Assembly (NCBI GenBank): GCA_029961685.1
Contig: JARWKL010000007.1
Coordinates: 14,021,013 to 14,085,012 of the forward strand
DNA: 64,000 bases
Reading direction: 5' to 3'
From: Aristolochia californica
Taxonomy: Eukaryota; Streptophyta; Magnoliopsida; Piperales; Aristolochiaceae
Shown here: piece by piece, positions 39,301 to 53,173 of the stretch
Position numbering within the stretch: position 1 is the first letter of the stretch
How the letters are laid out: each line of letters opens with the position of its first letter
Notes under the pieces: generated by a model
The model's input: the letters and a program-made list of their open reading frames with translations, nothing else
What the model was told of the DNA's origin: nothing
The model's database searches: none
Position numbers and translations under genes: made by a program

Positions 39301-39719
39301 TCCTTCATGTAAAATTCCAAGATATTATTTTGGACTAGTGGAATTTTCCAAACTTGGATAACAAAACTTTTGTGTTCATTTGTGGTGTGTGAATAAATTT
39401 TCTTCATTTCCTTTTTTTATTGTTTTAAACTTTTTCCGTACATCAACTATGAAATTTTCATTTTGCTGTGATCTATTTGCCTTTTTTGTTTACGGGATGA
39501 AGGGAGAGCAAAAAACTCGAAGTTTGTATTTAAGAAAAATGTGTACATCTAAAACGGAAATGCACAACACACATATGTAGAGAGAGATAATTCCAAAGAG
39601 TGTCTGTAATTTTTAGGGATTGTAAGCACCTTTTTGTTTTTATATCTCAGGTTTTGCAATCGTCGGGAAAAATGGGTTGCGGAGGAATTTTAGCCTATTG
39701 TTGAATTGCAATCCATAAG
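36352..39719 (+). repeat. Pentamer unit B-C-A-B-C, copy 1
   Basis: Monomers B 36352-37024, C 37025-37699, A 37700-38373, B 38374-39046, C 39047-39719 (3,368 bp). An A is missing before the first B. Markers in order: gttagaacaaatttttg (B), tttttggcatggatatcc (C), gcttccttagctcatttgaa (A), cgttacggatgataaatc (B), gttattcccttt (C). The same ordered set recurs at 49803 and 53174. Confidence 0.92.
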
Positions 39720-41742
39720 TCATTTCATATAAAATATAGCCCATTACGCATGATAAATCACATTACAATCATCTCTGATTAATTATGTCAGCTTTTTGCA
39801 AAAGGTCAAAGTAATGGCATGTTTGACTCGGGTAAATATCCCATTGCAAGTTCACTTGAGAATTTAATGAGCGTTTGTTATTCTCTGTAAAAGCTTTGCA
39901 TCCATAGCTCATTTGCATCTTTAACATGTTTCAAACATGCATATCCATTTTTAAAAAATGTGTGGATGAAATCTCTTTCTTGCAAAATTCCAAGCTATTA
40001 TTGTTAAACTAGTGGAATTTCCCAAAATTGGATAACAAAACTTTTGTGTTCATTTGTGTTGGGTGAATAAATTTTCTTTATTTATATTTGTTCTTGTTTT
40101 AAATTTTTTGCATACATCAACTATAAAATTTTCATTTTGTTGTAAGTGTTTTGCCTTGTTTGTTTTCGGGATGAAGGGAGACGGAAAAGTCAAAGTTTTG
40201 ATTTATGAAAAAAGTGTACATCTAAAATGGAAAAGCACAATGCACAATTGTAGGGAGAGATAATTCCAAAGAGTGTCGGTAATTTTTAGTGATTGTAAGC
40301 ACTTTTTAGTTTTTATATCTCAGGTTTTGCAATCGTCGGGAAAAATTGGTGGCAGAGGATTTTAAACTGAGTGTTGAATTGCAGTCCATAAGTCACTTCA
40401 TACAAAAATATGGCCCGTTACGCATCATAAATCACTTTACATTTATCTATGATTGTTAGATCAAATTTTTGAAAATGGGCAAAATAATGACTTGTTAGAC
40501 TCGGGTAAATATCCCACCGCACGTTCACTTGAGAATTTAATGAGCATTTGTTATTCTCTTTAAAATCTTTGGATCCAAATGGTCATTTGAATCTTTAACA
40601 TGTTTCCAGCATGCATATCCATTTTTAAAACATGTGTGGAAAAACTCTCCTTTAGGTAAAATTCCAACCTTAATTGGGTTGGCCTAATGGAATTTCCCAA
40701 ACTTGGATAACAAAACTTTTGTGTTCATTTGTGGTGTGTGAATAGATATTTTTTATTTACATTAGTTATTATTTTAAATATTTTCCACACATCAACTACA
40801 AGATTTTTATTATGTTGTGATCTTTTTTGCCTTTTTTGTTTACGAGATGAAGGGGGAGCGAAAACTCAAAGTTCTGATTTAAGAAAAAAGTGTACATCTG
40901 AAATGGAAATGCACAATGCACAAATGTAGAGAGAGATATTTCCAAAGAGTGTCTGTATGTTTTAGGGATCGTATGTACTCTTTCGTTTTTATATCTAAGG
41001 TTTTGCAATCGTAGGGAAACGGGGTAGGCGGGCGATTTTTAAGTGAGTGTTGACTTCAAGTCCATAAGTCATTTCTTACAAAAATATAGCCCGTTACGCA
41101 TGACAAATCACTTTACAATCATCTATGATTGTTAGCTCAACTTTTTGAATGTGGGCAAAATAATGGCTTGTTTGACTCGGGCAAATATCCCACCGCACGT
41201 TCGCTTGAGAATTTAAGGAGCGTTTGTTATTCTCTTTAAAAGCTTTGGATCCATAGCTCATTTGAATCTTTAACATGTTTCTGGCATGCATATCCATTTT
41301 TAAAACATGTGTAGAAAAAATCTCCTTCATGTAAAATTCCAAGATATTAGTTTTGCACTAGTGCAATTTCCCAAACTTGGATAACAAAACTTTTGTGTTC
41401 ATTTGTGGTGCGTGAATAAATTTTCTTCATTTACTTTTTTTATTGTTTTAAACTTTTTCCGTACATCAACTATGAAATTTTCATTTTGCTGTGATCTATT
41501 TGCCTTTTTTGTTTACGGGATGAAGGGAGAGCGAAAAACTCGAAGTTTTGATCTAAGAAAAATGTGTACATCTAAAACGGAAATGCACAACAGACATATG
41601 TAGAGAGAGATAATTCCAAAGAGTGTGTGTAATTTTTAGGGATTGTAAGCACCTTTTCGTTTTTATATCTCAGGTTTTGCAATCGTCGGGAAAAATGGGT
41701 TGCGGAGGATTTTTAACTGATTGTTGAATTGCAATCCATAAG
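39720..41742 (+). repeat. HOR trimer (A-B-C) inside the duplicated 13-monomer segment
   Basis: Monomers A 39720-40392, B 40393-41068, C 41069-41742. The A start is tcatttcatataaaatatag, with a base lost from the A-run, and it has atctctgattaatt. Both features recur in the A at 56544. Confidence 0.93.
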
Positions 41743-44439
41743 TCATTTCATACAAAAATATAGCCCGTTACGCATGATAAATCACATTACAATAATCTAT
41801 GATTAATTATGTCAGCTTTTTGCAAAAGTACAAAGTAATGGCATGTTTGACTCGGGTAAATATCCCATCGCAAGTTCACTTGAGAATTTAATGAGCGTTT
41901 TTTATTCTCTTTAAAAGTTTTGCATCCATAGCTCATTTGCATCTTTAACATGTTTCAAACATGCATATCCATTTTTAAAACTTGTGTGGATGAAATCTCA
42001 TTCTTGCAAAATTCCAAGCTATTATGGTTAAACTAGTGGAATTTCCCAAAATTGGATAACAAAACTTTTGTGTTCATTTGTGTTGGGTGAATAAATTTTC
42101 TTTATTTATATTTGTTATTGTTTTAAATTTTTTGCATAGTTCACCTAAAAATTTTCATTTTGTTGTAAGCTTTTTGCCTTTGTTTTTGGGATGAAGGGAG
42201 AGGGAAAAGTCAAAGTTTTGATTTATGAAAAAAGTGTACATCTAAAATGGAAAAGCACATTGCACAATTGTAGGGAGAGATAATTCCAAAGAGTGTCGGT
42301 ACTTTTTAGGGATTGTAAGCTCTTTTTAGTTTTTATATCTCAGGTTTTGCAATCGTCGGGAAAAATTGGTGGCAGAGGATTTTTAACTGAGTGCTGAATT
42401 GCAATCCATAAGTCATTTCATACAAAAATATAGCCCGTTACGCATGATAAATCACTTTACATTCATCTATGATTGATAGATCAAATTTTTGAAAATGGGA
42501 AAAATAATTACTTGTTAGACTCGGGTAAATATCCCACAGCACATTCACTTGAGAATTTAATGAGCGTTTGTTATTCTCTTTAAAAGCTTTGGATCCAAAT
42601 GGTCATTTGAATCTTTAACATGTTTCCAGCATGCATATCCATTTTTAAAACATGTGTAGAAAAAATCTCCTTCATGTAAAATTCCAAGCTTAATAGGATT
42701 GGACTAATGGAATTTCCGAAACTTGGATAACAAAACTTTTGTGTTCATTTGTGGTGTGTGAATAGATATTTTTTATTTACATTAGTTATTATTTTAAATA
42801 TTTTCCACACATCAACTATAAAATTTTTATTTTGTAGTGATCTTTTTTGCCTTTTTTGTTTACGAGATGAAGGGGGAGCGAAAACTCAAAGTTCTGATTT
42901 AAGAAAAAAGTGTACATCAAAAATTGAAATGCATAATGCACAAAATGTAGAGAGAGATATTTCCAAAGAGTGTCTGTCAGTTTTAAGGATCGTATGCACT
43001 CTTTCGTTTTTATATCAATGGTTTTGCAATCTTCGGGAAACGGGGGAGGCGGGCGATTTTTAACTGAGTGTGGACTTCAAACCCATAAGTCCTTTCTTAC
43101 AAAAATATAGCCCGTTACGCATGACAAATCACTTTATAATCATCATCTATGATTGTTAGATCAAATTTTTGAAAATCGGCAAAATAATGACTTGTTAGAC
43201 TCGGGTAAATATCCCACGACATGTTCACTTCAGAATTTAAGTAGCGTTTGTTATTCTCTTTAAAAGCTTTGGATCCATAGGTCATTTGAATCTTTAACAT
43301 GTTTCAAGCATGCATATCTATTTTTAAAACATGTGTAGAAAAAATCTCCTTCATGTAAGATTTCAAGCTTAATAGGGTTGGACTAATGGAATTTCCCAAA
43401 CGTGGATAACAAAACTTTTGTGTTCATTTGTGGTGTGTGAATAGATATTTTTTATTTACATTAGTTATTATTTTAAATATTTTTCACACATCATCTATAA
43501 AATTTTTATTTTGTTGTGATCTTTTTTGCCTTTTTGTTCACGGGATGAAGGGGGAGCGAAAACTCAAAGTTCTGATTTAACAAAAAAGTGTACGTCTAAA
43601 ATGGAAATGCACAATGCACAAATGTAGAGAGAGATAGTTCCAAAGAGTGTCTATATGTTTTAGGGATCGTATGCACTTTTTCGTTTTTATATCTTAGGTT
43701 TTGCAATCGTCATGAAACGGGGGAGGCGGGCGATTTTTAACTGAGTGTTGACTTCAAATCCATAAGTCATCTCCGACAAAAATATAGCCCGTTACTCATG
43801 ACAAATCACTTTACAATCATCTATGATTGTTAGCTCAATTTTTGAATATTGGCAAAATAATGGTTTGTTTGACTCGGGCAAATATCCCACCGCACGTTCA
43901 CTTGAGAATTTAATGAGCATTTGTAATTCTCTTTAAATGCTTTGGATCCATAGGTCATTTGAAACTTTAACATGTTTCTGGCATGCATATCCCTTTTTAA
44001 AACATGTGTAGAAAAAATCTCCTTCATGTAAAATTCCAAGATATTAGTTTTGGACTAGTGGAATTTCCAAAACTTGGATAACTAAACTTTTGTGATCATT
44101 TGTGGTGTGTAAATAAATTTTCTTCATTTAATTTTTTTATTGTTTCAAACTTTTTCCGTACATCAACTATGAAATTTTCATTTTGCTATGATCTATTTGC
44201 CCTTTTTGTTTACGGGATGAAGGGAGAGCGAAAAACTTGAGGTTTTGATTTAAGAAAAATGTGTACATCTGAAATGGAAATGCACAATGCACATATGTAG
44301 AGAGAGATAATTCCAAAGAGTGTCTGTAATTTTTAGGGATTGTAAGCACCTTTTCGTTTTTATATCTCAGGTTTTGCAATCCTCGGGAAAAATGGGTTGC
44401 GGAGGATTTTTAACTGAGTGTTGAATTACAATCCATAAG
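41743..44439 (+). repeat. Four-monomer block A-B-(C/B)-C
   Basis: Monomers A 41743-42412, B 42413-43089, C/B 43090-43766, C 43767-44439. Two B-like monomers stand in a row. The final C has gaatattggc and an aatttttgaat with one T fewer, shared with the C at 59715. Confidence 0.9.
43090..43766 (+). repeat. B monomer with a short C head
   Basis: The first 40 or so bases are class C (cctttcttac, atgacaaatcac). From about 43154 the sequence is class B (gttagatcaaatttttgaaa). The unusual actttataatcat and aaaatcggc also occur in the monomer at 59040. This copy has atcatcatctatg where the partner has atcatctatg, a 3-bp tandem gain. Confidence 0.85.
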
Positions 44440-46455
44440 CCATTTCATACATAAATATAGCCCGTTACGCATGATAAATCCATTACAATCACCTATGTTT
44501 AATTATGTCAGCTTTTTGCAAAAGGCAAAATAATGGCATGTTTGACTCGGGTAAATATCCCACCGCAAGTTCACTTGAGAATTTAATGAGCGCTTGTTAT
44601 TCTCCTTAAAATCTTTGCATCCATAGCACATTTGCATCTTTAACATGTTTCAAACATGCATATCCATTTTTAAAACATGTGTGGACGAAATCTCTTTCTT
44701 GCAAAATTTCAAGCTATTAGGGTTAAACTAGTGGAATTTCCCAAAATTGGATAACAAAACTTTTGTGTTCATTTGTGTTGGGTGAATAAATTTTCTTTAT
44801 TTATATTTTTTATTGTTTTAAATTGTTTCCATACATCAACTATAAAATTTTCATTTTGTTGTAAGCTTTTTGCCTTGTTTGTTTTCGGGATGAAGGGAGA
44901 GTGAAAAGTCAAAATTTTGATTTAAGAAAAGAGTGTACATCTAAAATGGAAAAGCACAATGCAGAATTTTAGGGAGAGATAATTCCAAAGAGTGTCTGTA
45001 ATTTTTAGGGATTGTAATTTCTTTTTAGTTTTTATATCTCAGGTTTTGCAATCGTCCGAAAAAATTGGTGGCAGAGGATTTTTAACTGAGTGTTGAATTG
45101 CAATCCATAAGTCATTTCATACAAAAATATAGCCCGTTACGCATGATAAGTCACTTTACAATCATCTATGATTGTTAGATCAAATTTTTGAAAATGGGCA
45201 AAATAATGACTTGTTAGACATGGGAAAATATCCCACCGCACGTTCACTTCAGAATTTAATGAGCGTTTGTTATTCTCTTTAAAAGCGTTGGATCCATAGG
45301 TCATTTGAATCTTTAACATAATTCAAGCATGCATATCCATTTTTAAAACATGTGTAGAAAAAATCTCCTTCATGTAAAATTCCAAGATTAAAAGGGTTGG
45401 AGTAATGGAATTTCCCAAACTTGGAGAAAAAAATTTTTGTGTTCATTTGTTGTGTGTGAATAGATATTTTTTATTTACATTAGTTATTATTTTAAATATT
45501 TTCCACACATCAACTATAACATTTTTATTTTATTGTGATCTTTTTTGCCTTTTTTGTTTATGAAGGGGGAGCGAAAACTCAAATTTCTGATTTAAGAAAA
45601 AAGTGTATATCTAAAATGGAAATGCACAATGCACAAATATAGAGAGAGATATTTCCAAAGAGTGTTTGTATGTTTTAGGGATCGTATGCACTTTTTCACT
45701 TTTATATCTAAGGTTTTGCAATCGTCGGGAAACGGGGGAGGCGGGCGATTTTTAACTGAGTGTTGACTTCAAATCCATAAGTCATTCCTTAAAAAAATAT
45801 AGCCCGTTACGCATGACAAATCACTTTACAATCATCAATGATTGTTAGCTCAACTTTTTGAATATGGACAAAATAATGGCTTGTTTGACTCGGGCAAATA
45901 TCCCACCGCACGTTCACTTGAGAATTTAATGAGCATTTGTTATTCTCTTTAAAAGCTTTCGATCCATAGGTCATTTGAATCTTTAACATGTTTCTTCCAT
46001 GCATATCCATTTTTAAAACATGTATAGAAAAAATCCCCTTCATGTAAAATTCCAAGATAATAGTTTTGGACAAGTGGATTTTCCCAAACTTGGATAACAA
46101 AACTTTTGTGCTCATTTGTGGTGTGTGAATAAATTTTCTTCATTTACTTTTTTTAATGTTTTAAACTTTTTCCGTACATCAACTATGAAATTTTCATTTT
46201 GCTGTGATCTATTTGCCTTTTTTGTTTACGGGATGAAGGGAGAGCGAAAAACTCGAAGTTTTGATTTAAGAAAAATGTGTACATCTAAAACGGAAATGCA
46301 CAATACATGTATGTAGAGAGAGATAATTCCAAAGAGTGTCTGTAATTTTTAGGGATTGTAAGCACCTTTTCGTTTTTATATCTCAGGTTTTGCAATCGTC
46401 GGGAAAAATGGGTTGCGGAGGATTTTTAACTGAGTGTTGAATTGCAATCCATAAG
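44440..46455 (+). repeat. HOR trimer (A-B-C)
   Basis: Monomers A 44440-45111, B 45112-45781, C 45782-46455. The A (aaatccattacaatc, tatgtttaatt, gtaatttctttt) has its partner at 60388. The B lacks a few bases in the ttgtttatgaagggg region, where tacgggatgaag is usual. Confidence 0.92.
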
Positions 46456-48486
46456 TCATTCCATACAAAAATATAGCCCGTTACGCATGATAAATCACAT
46501 TACAATCATCTATGACTAATTATGTCAGCTGTTTGCAAATGGGCAAAATATTGGCATGTTTGGTTTGGTTAAATATCCCACTGCAAGTTCACTTGAGAAT
46601 TTAATGAACGTTTGTTATTCTATTTAAAAGCTTTGCATCCATAGCTCATTTGCATATTTAACATGTTTCCAACATGCATATCCATTTTTAAAATATGTGT
46701 GGATGAAATCTCTTTCTTGCAAATTTCCAAGCTATTAGGGTTAAACAATTGGAATTTCCAAAAATTGGATAACAAAACTTTTGTGTTCATTTGTGTTGGG
46801 TGAATAAATTTTATTTATTTATATTTTTTATTGTTTTAAATTTTTACCATACATCTACTATAAACTTTTCATTTTGTTGTAAGCTTTTTCCCTTGTTTGG
46901 TTTCAGGATGAAGTGAGAGCGAAAAGTCAAAGTTTTGATTTAAGAAAAACGTGTACATCTAAAATGGAAAAGCACAATGCAAAATTATAGGGAGAGATAA
47001 TTCCAAAGAGTGTCTGTAAATTTTAGAGATTGTAAGCTCTTTTTAGTTTTTATATCTCAGGTTTTGCAATCGTCGGGAAAAATTGGTGGCAGAGGATTTT
47101 TAACTGAGTGTTGAATTGCAATCCATAAGTCATTTGATACAAAAATATAGCCCGTTATGCATGATAAATCACATTACAATCATCTATGATTAATTATGTC
47201 AGCTATTTGCAAATAGGCAAAATAATGGCAAGTGTGACTCGAGTAAATATCCCTCCGCAAGTTCACTTGTGAATTTAATGAGCGTTTGTTATTCTCTTTA
47301 AAAGCTTTGCATCCATAGCTCATTTGCATCTTTAACATGTTTCAAACATGAATATCCATTTTTAAAACATGTGTGGATGAAATCTCTTTCTTGCAAAATT
47401 CCAAGCTATTAGGGTTAAACTAGTGGAATTTCCAAAAATTGGATAATAAAACTTTTGCATTCATTTGTGTTGGGTGAATAAATTTTTTTTTTATATTTTT
47501 TATTGTTTTAAATTTTTTTCCATACATCAACTATAAAATTTTCATTTTGTTGTAAGCTTTTTGCCTTGTTAGTTTTTAGGATGAAGGGAGAGCAAAAAAT
47601 CAAAGTTTTGATTTAAGGAAAAAGTGTACATCTAAAATGGAAAAGCACAATGCACAATTGTAGGGTGAGATAATTCCAAAGAGTGTCTGTAACTTTTAGG
47701 GATTGTAAGATCTTTTTACTTTTTATATCTCAGGTTTTACAATCGTCGGGAAAAATTGGTGGTTGAGGATTTTTAACTGAGTGTTGAATTGCAATCCATA
47801 AGTCATTTCATACAAAAATATAGCCCATTACGCATGATAAATCACTTTACAATCATCTATGATTAATTATGTCAACTTTTTGCAAATCGGCCAAATAATG
47901 GCATGTTTGACTCGGGTAAATATCCCACCGCAAGTTTACTTGAGAATTTTTTGAGCGTTTGTTGTTCTCTTTAAAAGCTTTGCATCCATAGCTCATTTGC
48001 ATCTTTAACATGTTTCAAACATGCATATCCATTTTTAAAACATGTGTGGATGAATGCTCTTTCTTGCCAAATTCCAAGTTATTAGGGTTAAACTAGTGGA
48101 ATTTCCCAAAATTGGATAACAAAACTTTTGTGCAATTTTTGTTGGGTGAATAAATTTTCTTTATTTATATTTGTTATTATTTCAATTTTTTTCCATACAT
48201 CAACTATAAAATTTTCATTTTGTTGTAAGCTTTTTGCCTTGTTTGTTTTCTGGATGAAGGGAGAGCGAAAAGTCAAAGTTTTGATTTAAGAAAAGAGTGT
48301 ATATCTAAAATGGAAAAACACAATGCACAATTGTAGGGAGAGATAATTCCAAAGAGTGTCTGTAATCTTTAGGGATTGTAAACTCTTTTTAGTTTTTATA
48401 TCTCAGGTTTTGCAATCGTCGGGAAAAAGTCGGGAAAAATTGGTGGCAGAGGATTTTTAACTGAGTGTTGAATTGCAATCCATAAG
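46456..48486 (+). repeat. Run of three consecutive A monomers
   Basis: A 46456-47129, A 47130-47802, A 47803-48486. Each has gattaattatgtcagc or a one- or two-base variant (gactaattatgtcagc in the first, gattaattatgtcaac in the third), the gggttaaac block and the A tail. They are not near-identical to each other, so the run is not a fresh slip. The last A is 684 bp because of an 11-bp tandem duplication (gtcgggaaaaa twice, 48418-48439). Confidence 0.91.
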
Positions 48487-49802
48487 TCATTTCGTACAAA
48501 AATATAGCCCGTTACGCATGATAAATCACTTTACAATCATCTATGATTGTTAGATCAAATTTTTGAAAATGGGCAAAATAATGACTTGTTAGACTCGGGT
48601 AAATAACCCACCTCACGTTCACTTGAGAATTTAATGAGCGTTGGTTATTCTCTATAAAAGTTGTGGATCCATAGGTCATTTGAATCTTTAACATGTTTCA
48701 AGCATGTATATCCATTTTTAAAACATGTGTAGAAAAAATCTCCTTCATGTAAGATTCCAAGCTTAATAGGGTTGGACTAATGTTCATTTGTGGTGTGTGA
48801 ATAGATATTTTTTATTTACATTAGTTACTATTTTTAATATTTTCCACACATCAACTATAAAATTTTTATTCTGTTGTGATCTTTTTTGCCTTTTTGGTTT
48901 ACGGGATGAAGGGGGAGCGAAAACTCAAAGTTTTGATTTAAGAGAAAAGTATACATCTAAAATGGAAATGCACAATGCACAAATGTAGAGAGATATTTTT
49001 CTAAAGACTGTCTGTTTGTTTTAGGGATCTTATGCAGTCTTTCGTTTTTATATCTAAGGTTTTGCAATCGTCGGGAAACGGGGAAGGCGGGCGATTTTTA
49101 ACTGAGTGTTGACTTCAAATCCATAAGTCATTTCTTACCAAAATATAGCCCGTCACGCATGACAAATCACTTTACAATCATCTATGATTGTTAGCTCAAC
49201 TTTTTGAATATGGGCAAAATAATGGCTTGTTTGACTCGGGCAAATATCCCACCGCCCGTTCACTTGAGAATTTAATGAGCGTTTGTTATTCTCTGTAAAA
49301 GCTTTGGATCCATAGGTCATTTGAACCTTTACATTGTTTCTGGCATGCATATCCAATTTTACAACATGTGTAGAAAAAATCTCCTTCATGTAAAATTCCA
49401 AGATATTAGTTTTGGACTAGTGGAATTTCCCAAACTTGTATAATAAAAATTGTGTGTTCTTTTGTGGTGTGTGAATAAATTTTCTTCATTTACGTTTTTT
49501 TGTTGTTTTAAAATTTTTCCATACATCAACTATGAAATTTTCATTTTGCTGTGATCTATTTGCCTTTTTTGTTTACGGGATGAAGGGAGAGCGAAAAACT
49601 CGAAGTTTTGATTTAACAAAAATGTGTACATCTAAAACGGAAATGCACAACACACATATGTAGAGAGAGATAATTCCAAAGAGTGTGTGTAATTTTTTGG
49701 GATTGTAAGCACCTTTTCGTTTTTATATCTCAGGTTTTGCAATCGTCGGGAAAAATGGGTTGCGGAGGATTTTTAACTTAGTGTTGAATTGCAATCCATA
49801 AG
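48487..49802 (+). repeat. B-C pair following the A run; B shortened
   Basis: B 48487-49127 (641 bp) and C 49128-49802. The B carries taaataacccacctcac and gcgttggttattctctataa, an unusual pair of markers also seen in the B at 61060. At about 48782 the sequence passes from ggactaatg straight to ttcatttgtgg, losing 34 bp including the usual cttggataacaaaac. Confidence 0.89.
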
Positions 49803-52800
49803 TCATTTCATACAAAAATATAGCCCGTTACGCATGATAAATCACTTTACATTCATCTATGATTGTTAGAACAAATTTTTGAAAATGGGCAAAATAATGA
49901 CTTGTTAGACTCGGGTAAATATCCCACCGCACGTTCACTTGAAAATTTAATGAGCGTTTGTTATTCTCTTTAAAAGCTTTGGATCCATAGGTCATTTGAA
50001 TCTTTAACATGTTTCAAGCATGCATATCCATTTTTAAAACATGTGTGGAAAAAATCTCCTTCATGTAAAATTCTATGCTTAATAGGGTTGGACTATTGGA
50101 ATTTCCCAAACTTGGATAACAAAACTTTTGTGTTCATTTGTGGTGTGTGAATAGATATTTTTTATTTACATTAGTTATTATTTTAAATATTTTCCAAACA
50201 TCAACTATAAAATTTTTATTTTGTTGTGATCTTTTTTGCCTTTTTTTTTTTACGGGATGAAGGGTGAGCGAAAACTCAAAGTTCTGATTTAAGAAAAAAG
50301 TGTACATCTAAAATGGAAATGCACAATGCACAAATGTAGAGAGAGATATTTCCAAAGAGTCTCTGTATGTTATAGGGATCGTATGCACTCTTTCCTTTTT
50401 ATATGTAAGGTTTTGCAATTGTCGGGAAACGGGGGAAGCGGGCGATTTTTAACTTAGTGTTGACTTCAAATCCATAAGTCATTTCTTACAAAAATATAGC
50501 CCGTTACGCATGAGAAATCACTTTACAATCATCTATGATTGTTAGCTCAATTTTTTGAATATGGGCAAAATAATGGCTTGTTTGACTCGGGCAAATATGC
50601 CACCGCACGTTCACTTGAGAATTTAAGGTGCGTTTGTTATTCTCTTTAAAAGCTTTGGATCCATATGTAATTTGAATCTTTAACATGTTTTTGGCATGGA
50701 TATCCATTTTTAAAACATGTGTAGAAAAAATCTCCTTCATGTAAAATTTCAAGATATTAGTTTTGGACAAGTGGAATTTCCCAAACTTGGATAACAAAAA
50801 TTTTCTGTTCATTTGTGGTGTGTGAATAAATTTTCTTCATTTACTTTTTTTATTGTTTTAAACTTTTTCTGTACATCAACTACGAAATTTTCATTTTGTT
50901 ATGATCTATTTGCGTTTTTTTGTTTACGGGATGAAGGGAGAGCGAAAAACTCGAAGTTTTGATTTAAGAAAAATATGTACATTTGAAACGGAAATGCACA
51001 ACACACATATGTAGAGAGAGATAATTCCAAAGAGTGTCTGTAATTTTTAGGGATTGTAAGCACCTTTTCGTTTTTATATCTCAGGTTTTGCAATCGTCGG
51101 GAAAAATGGGTTGCGGAGGATTTTTAACTGAGTGTTGAATTGCAATCCATAAGTCATTTCATACAAAAATTAGCCTGTTACGCATGATAAATCACATTAA
51201 AATCATCTATGATTAATTTTGTCAGCTTTTTGCAAATGGACAAAATAATGGCATGTTTGACTCAGATAAATATCCCACCGCAAGTTCACTTGAGAATATA
51301 ATGGGCGTTTGTTATTATCTTTAAAACTTTGCTTCCTTAGCTCATTTGAATCTTTAACATGTTTCAAACATGCATTTCCATTTTTAAAACATGTGTGGAT
51401 GAAATCTCTTTCTTGCAAAATTCCAAGCTATTAGGGTTAAACTAGTGGAATTTCCCAAAAATGGATAACAAAACTTTTGTGTTCATTTGTGTTGGGTGAA
51501 TAAATTTTCTTTATTTATATTTGTTATTGTTTTAAATTTTTGGCATACATCAACTATAAAATTTTCATTTTATTGTAAGCTTTTTGCCTTGTTTGTTTTT
51601 GGGATGGAGGTAGAGCGAAAAGTCAAAGTTTTGATTTAAGAAAAAAGTTTACATCTAAATGGAAAAGCACAATGCAATATTGTAGGGAGAGATAATTCCA
51701 AAGAGTGTCGTTAATTTTTAGGGATTGTGAGCTCTTTTTAGTTTTTATATCTCAGGTTTTGCAATCGTCGGGAAAAATTGGTGGCAGAGGATTTCTAACT
51801 GAGTGTTGAATTGCAATCCACAAGTCATTTCATACAAAAATATAGCCCGTTACGGATGATAAATCACTTTACAATCATCTATGATTGTTAGATCAAATTT
51901 TTGAAAATGGGCAAAATAATGACTTGTTAGACTCGGGTAAATATTCCACCGCACGTTCACTTGAGAATTTAATGAGCGTTTTTTATTCTCTTTAAAAGCT
52001 TTGGATCCATAGTTCATTTGAATCTTTAACATGTTTCAAGAATGCATATCCAGTTTTAAAACATGTGTCAAAGAAATCTCCTTCATGTAAAATTCCAAGC
52101 TTAATAGGGTTGGACTAATGGAATTTCCCAAACTTGGATAACAAAACTTTTGTGTTCATTTGTGGTGTGTGAATAGATATTTTTTATTTGCATTAGTTAT
52201 TATTTTAAATATTTTCCACACATCAACAATAAATTTTTTATTTTGTTGTGATCTTTTTTGCTTTTTTTTTTTACGGGATGAAGGGGGAGCGAGAACTCAA
52301 AGTTCTGGATTAAGAAAAAAGTGTACATCTAAAATGGAAATGCACAATGCACAAATGCAGAGAGAGATATTTCCAAAGAGTATCTGTATGTTTTACGGAT
52401 CGTATGCAGTCTATCGTTTTAATATCTAAGGTTTTGAAATCGTAGGGAAACGGGGTAGGCAGGCGATTTTTAAGTGAGTGTTGACTTCAAGTCCATAAGT
52501 CATTTCTTACAAAAATGTAGCCTGTTACGCATGACAAATCACTTTACAATCATCTATGATTGTTAGCTCAACTTTTTGAATACGTGCAAAATAATGGTTT
52601 GTTTGACTCGGGCAAATATCCCACCGCACGTTCACTTCAGAATTTAAGGAGCGTTTGTTATTCCCTTTAAAAGCTTTGGATCCATAGCTCATTTGAATCT
52701 TTAACATGTTTCTGGCATGCATATCCATTTTTAAAACATGTGTAGAAATAATCTCCTTCATGTAAAATTCCAAGATATTAGTTTTGGACTAGTGGAATTT

Positions 52801-53173
52801 CCCAAACTTGGATAACAAAACTTTTGTGTTCATTTGTGGTGTGTGAATAAATTTTCTTCATTTACTTTTTTTATTGTTTTAAACTTTTTCCGTACATCAA
52901 CCATGAAATTTTTATTTTGCTGTGATCTATTTGCCTTTTTTGTTTACGGGATGAAGGGAGAGCGAAAAACTCGAAGTTTTGATTGAAGAAAAATGTGTAC
53001 ATCTAAAACAGAAATGCACAACACACATATGTAGAGAGAGATAATTCCAAAGAGTGTGTGTAATTTTTAGGGATTGTAAGCATCTTTTCGTTTTTATATC
53101 TCAGGTTTTGCAATCGTCGGGAAAAATGGGTTGCGGAGGATTTTTAACTGAGTGTTTAATTGCAATCCATAAG
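49803..53173 (+). repeat. Pentamer unit B-C-A-B-C, copy 2
   Basis: Monomers B 49803-50478, C 50479-51153, A 51154-51824, B 51825-52499, C 52500-53173 (3,371 bp). The marker order matches 36352-39719 and 53174-56543. The second B has atgtgtcaaagaaatc in place of atgtgtcgaagaaatc. Confidence 0.92.

Larger units (their letters stand above)
36352..45111 (+). repeat. 13-monomer segment, upstream copy of a large intra-array duplication
   Basis: This 8,760-bp stretch has the class order B C A B C A B C A B C/B C A. The same order and the same private variants occur at 53174-61059 (7,886 bp), apart from the ~870-bp loss described at 58565-59039. Shared rare items include gttagaacaaattt, the tcatttcatataaaatatag A start, ggatccaaatggtcat, actttataatcat and tatgtttaatt. 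Confidence 0.86.
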
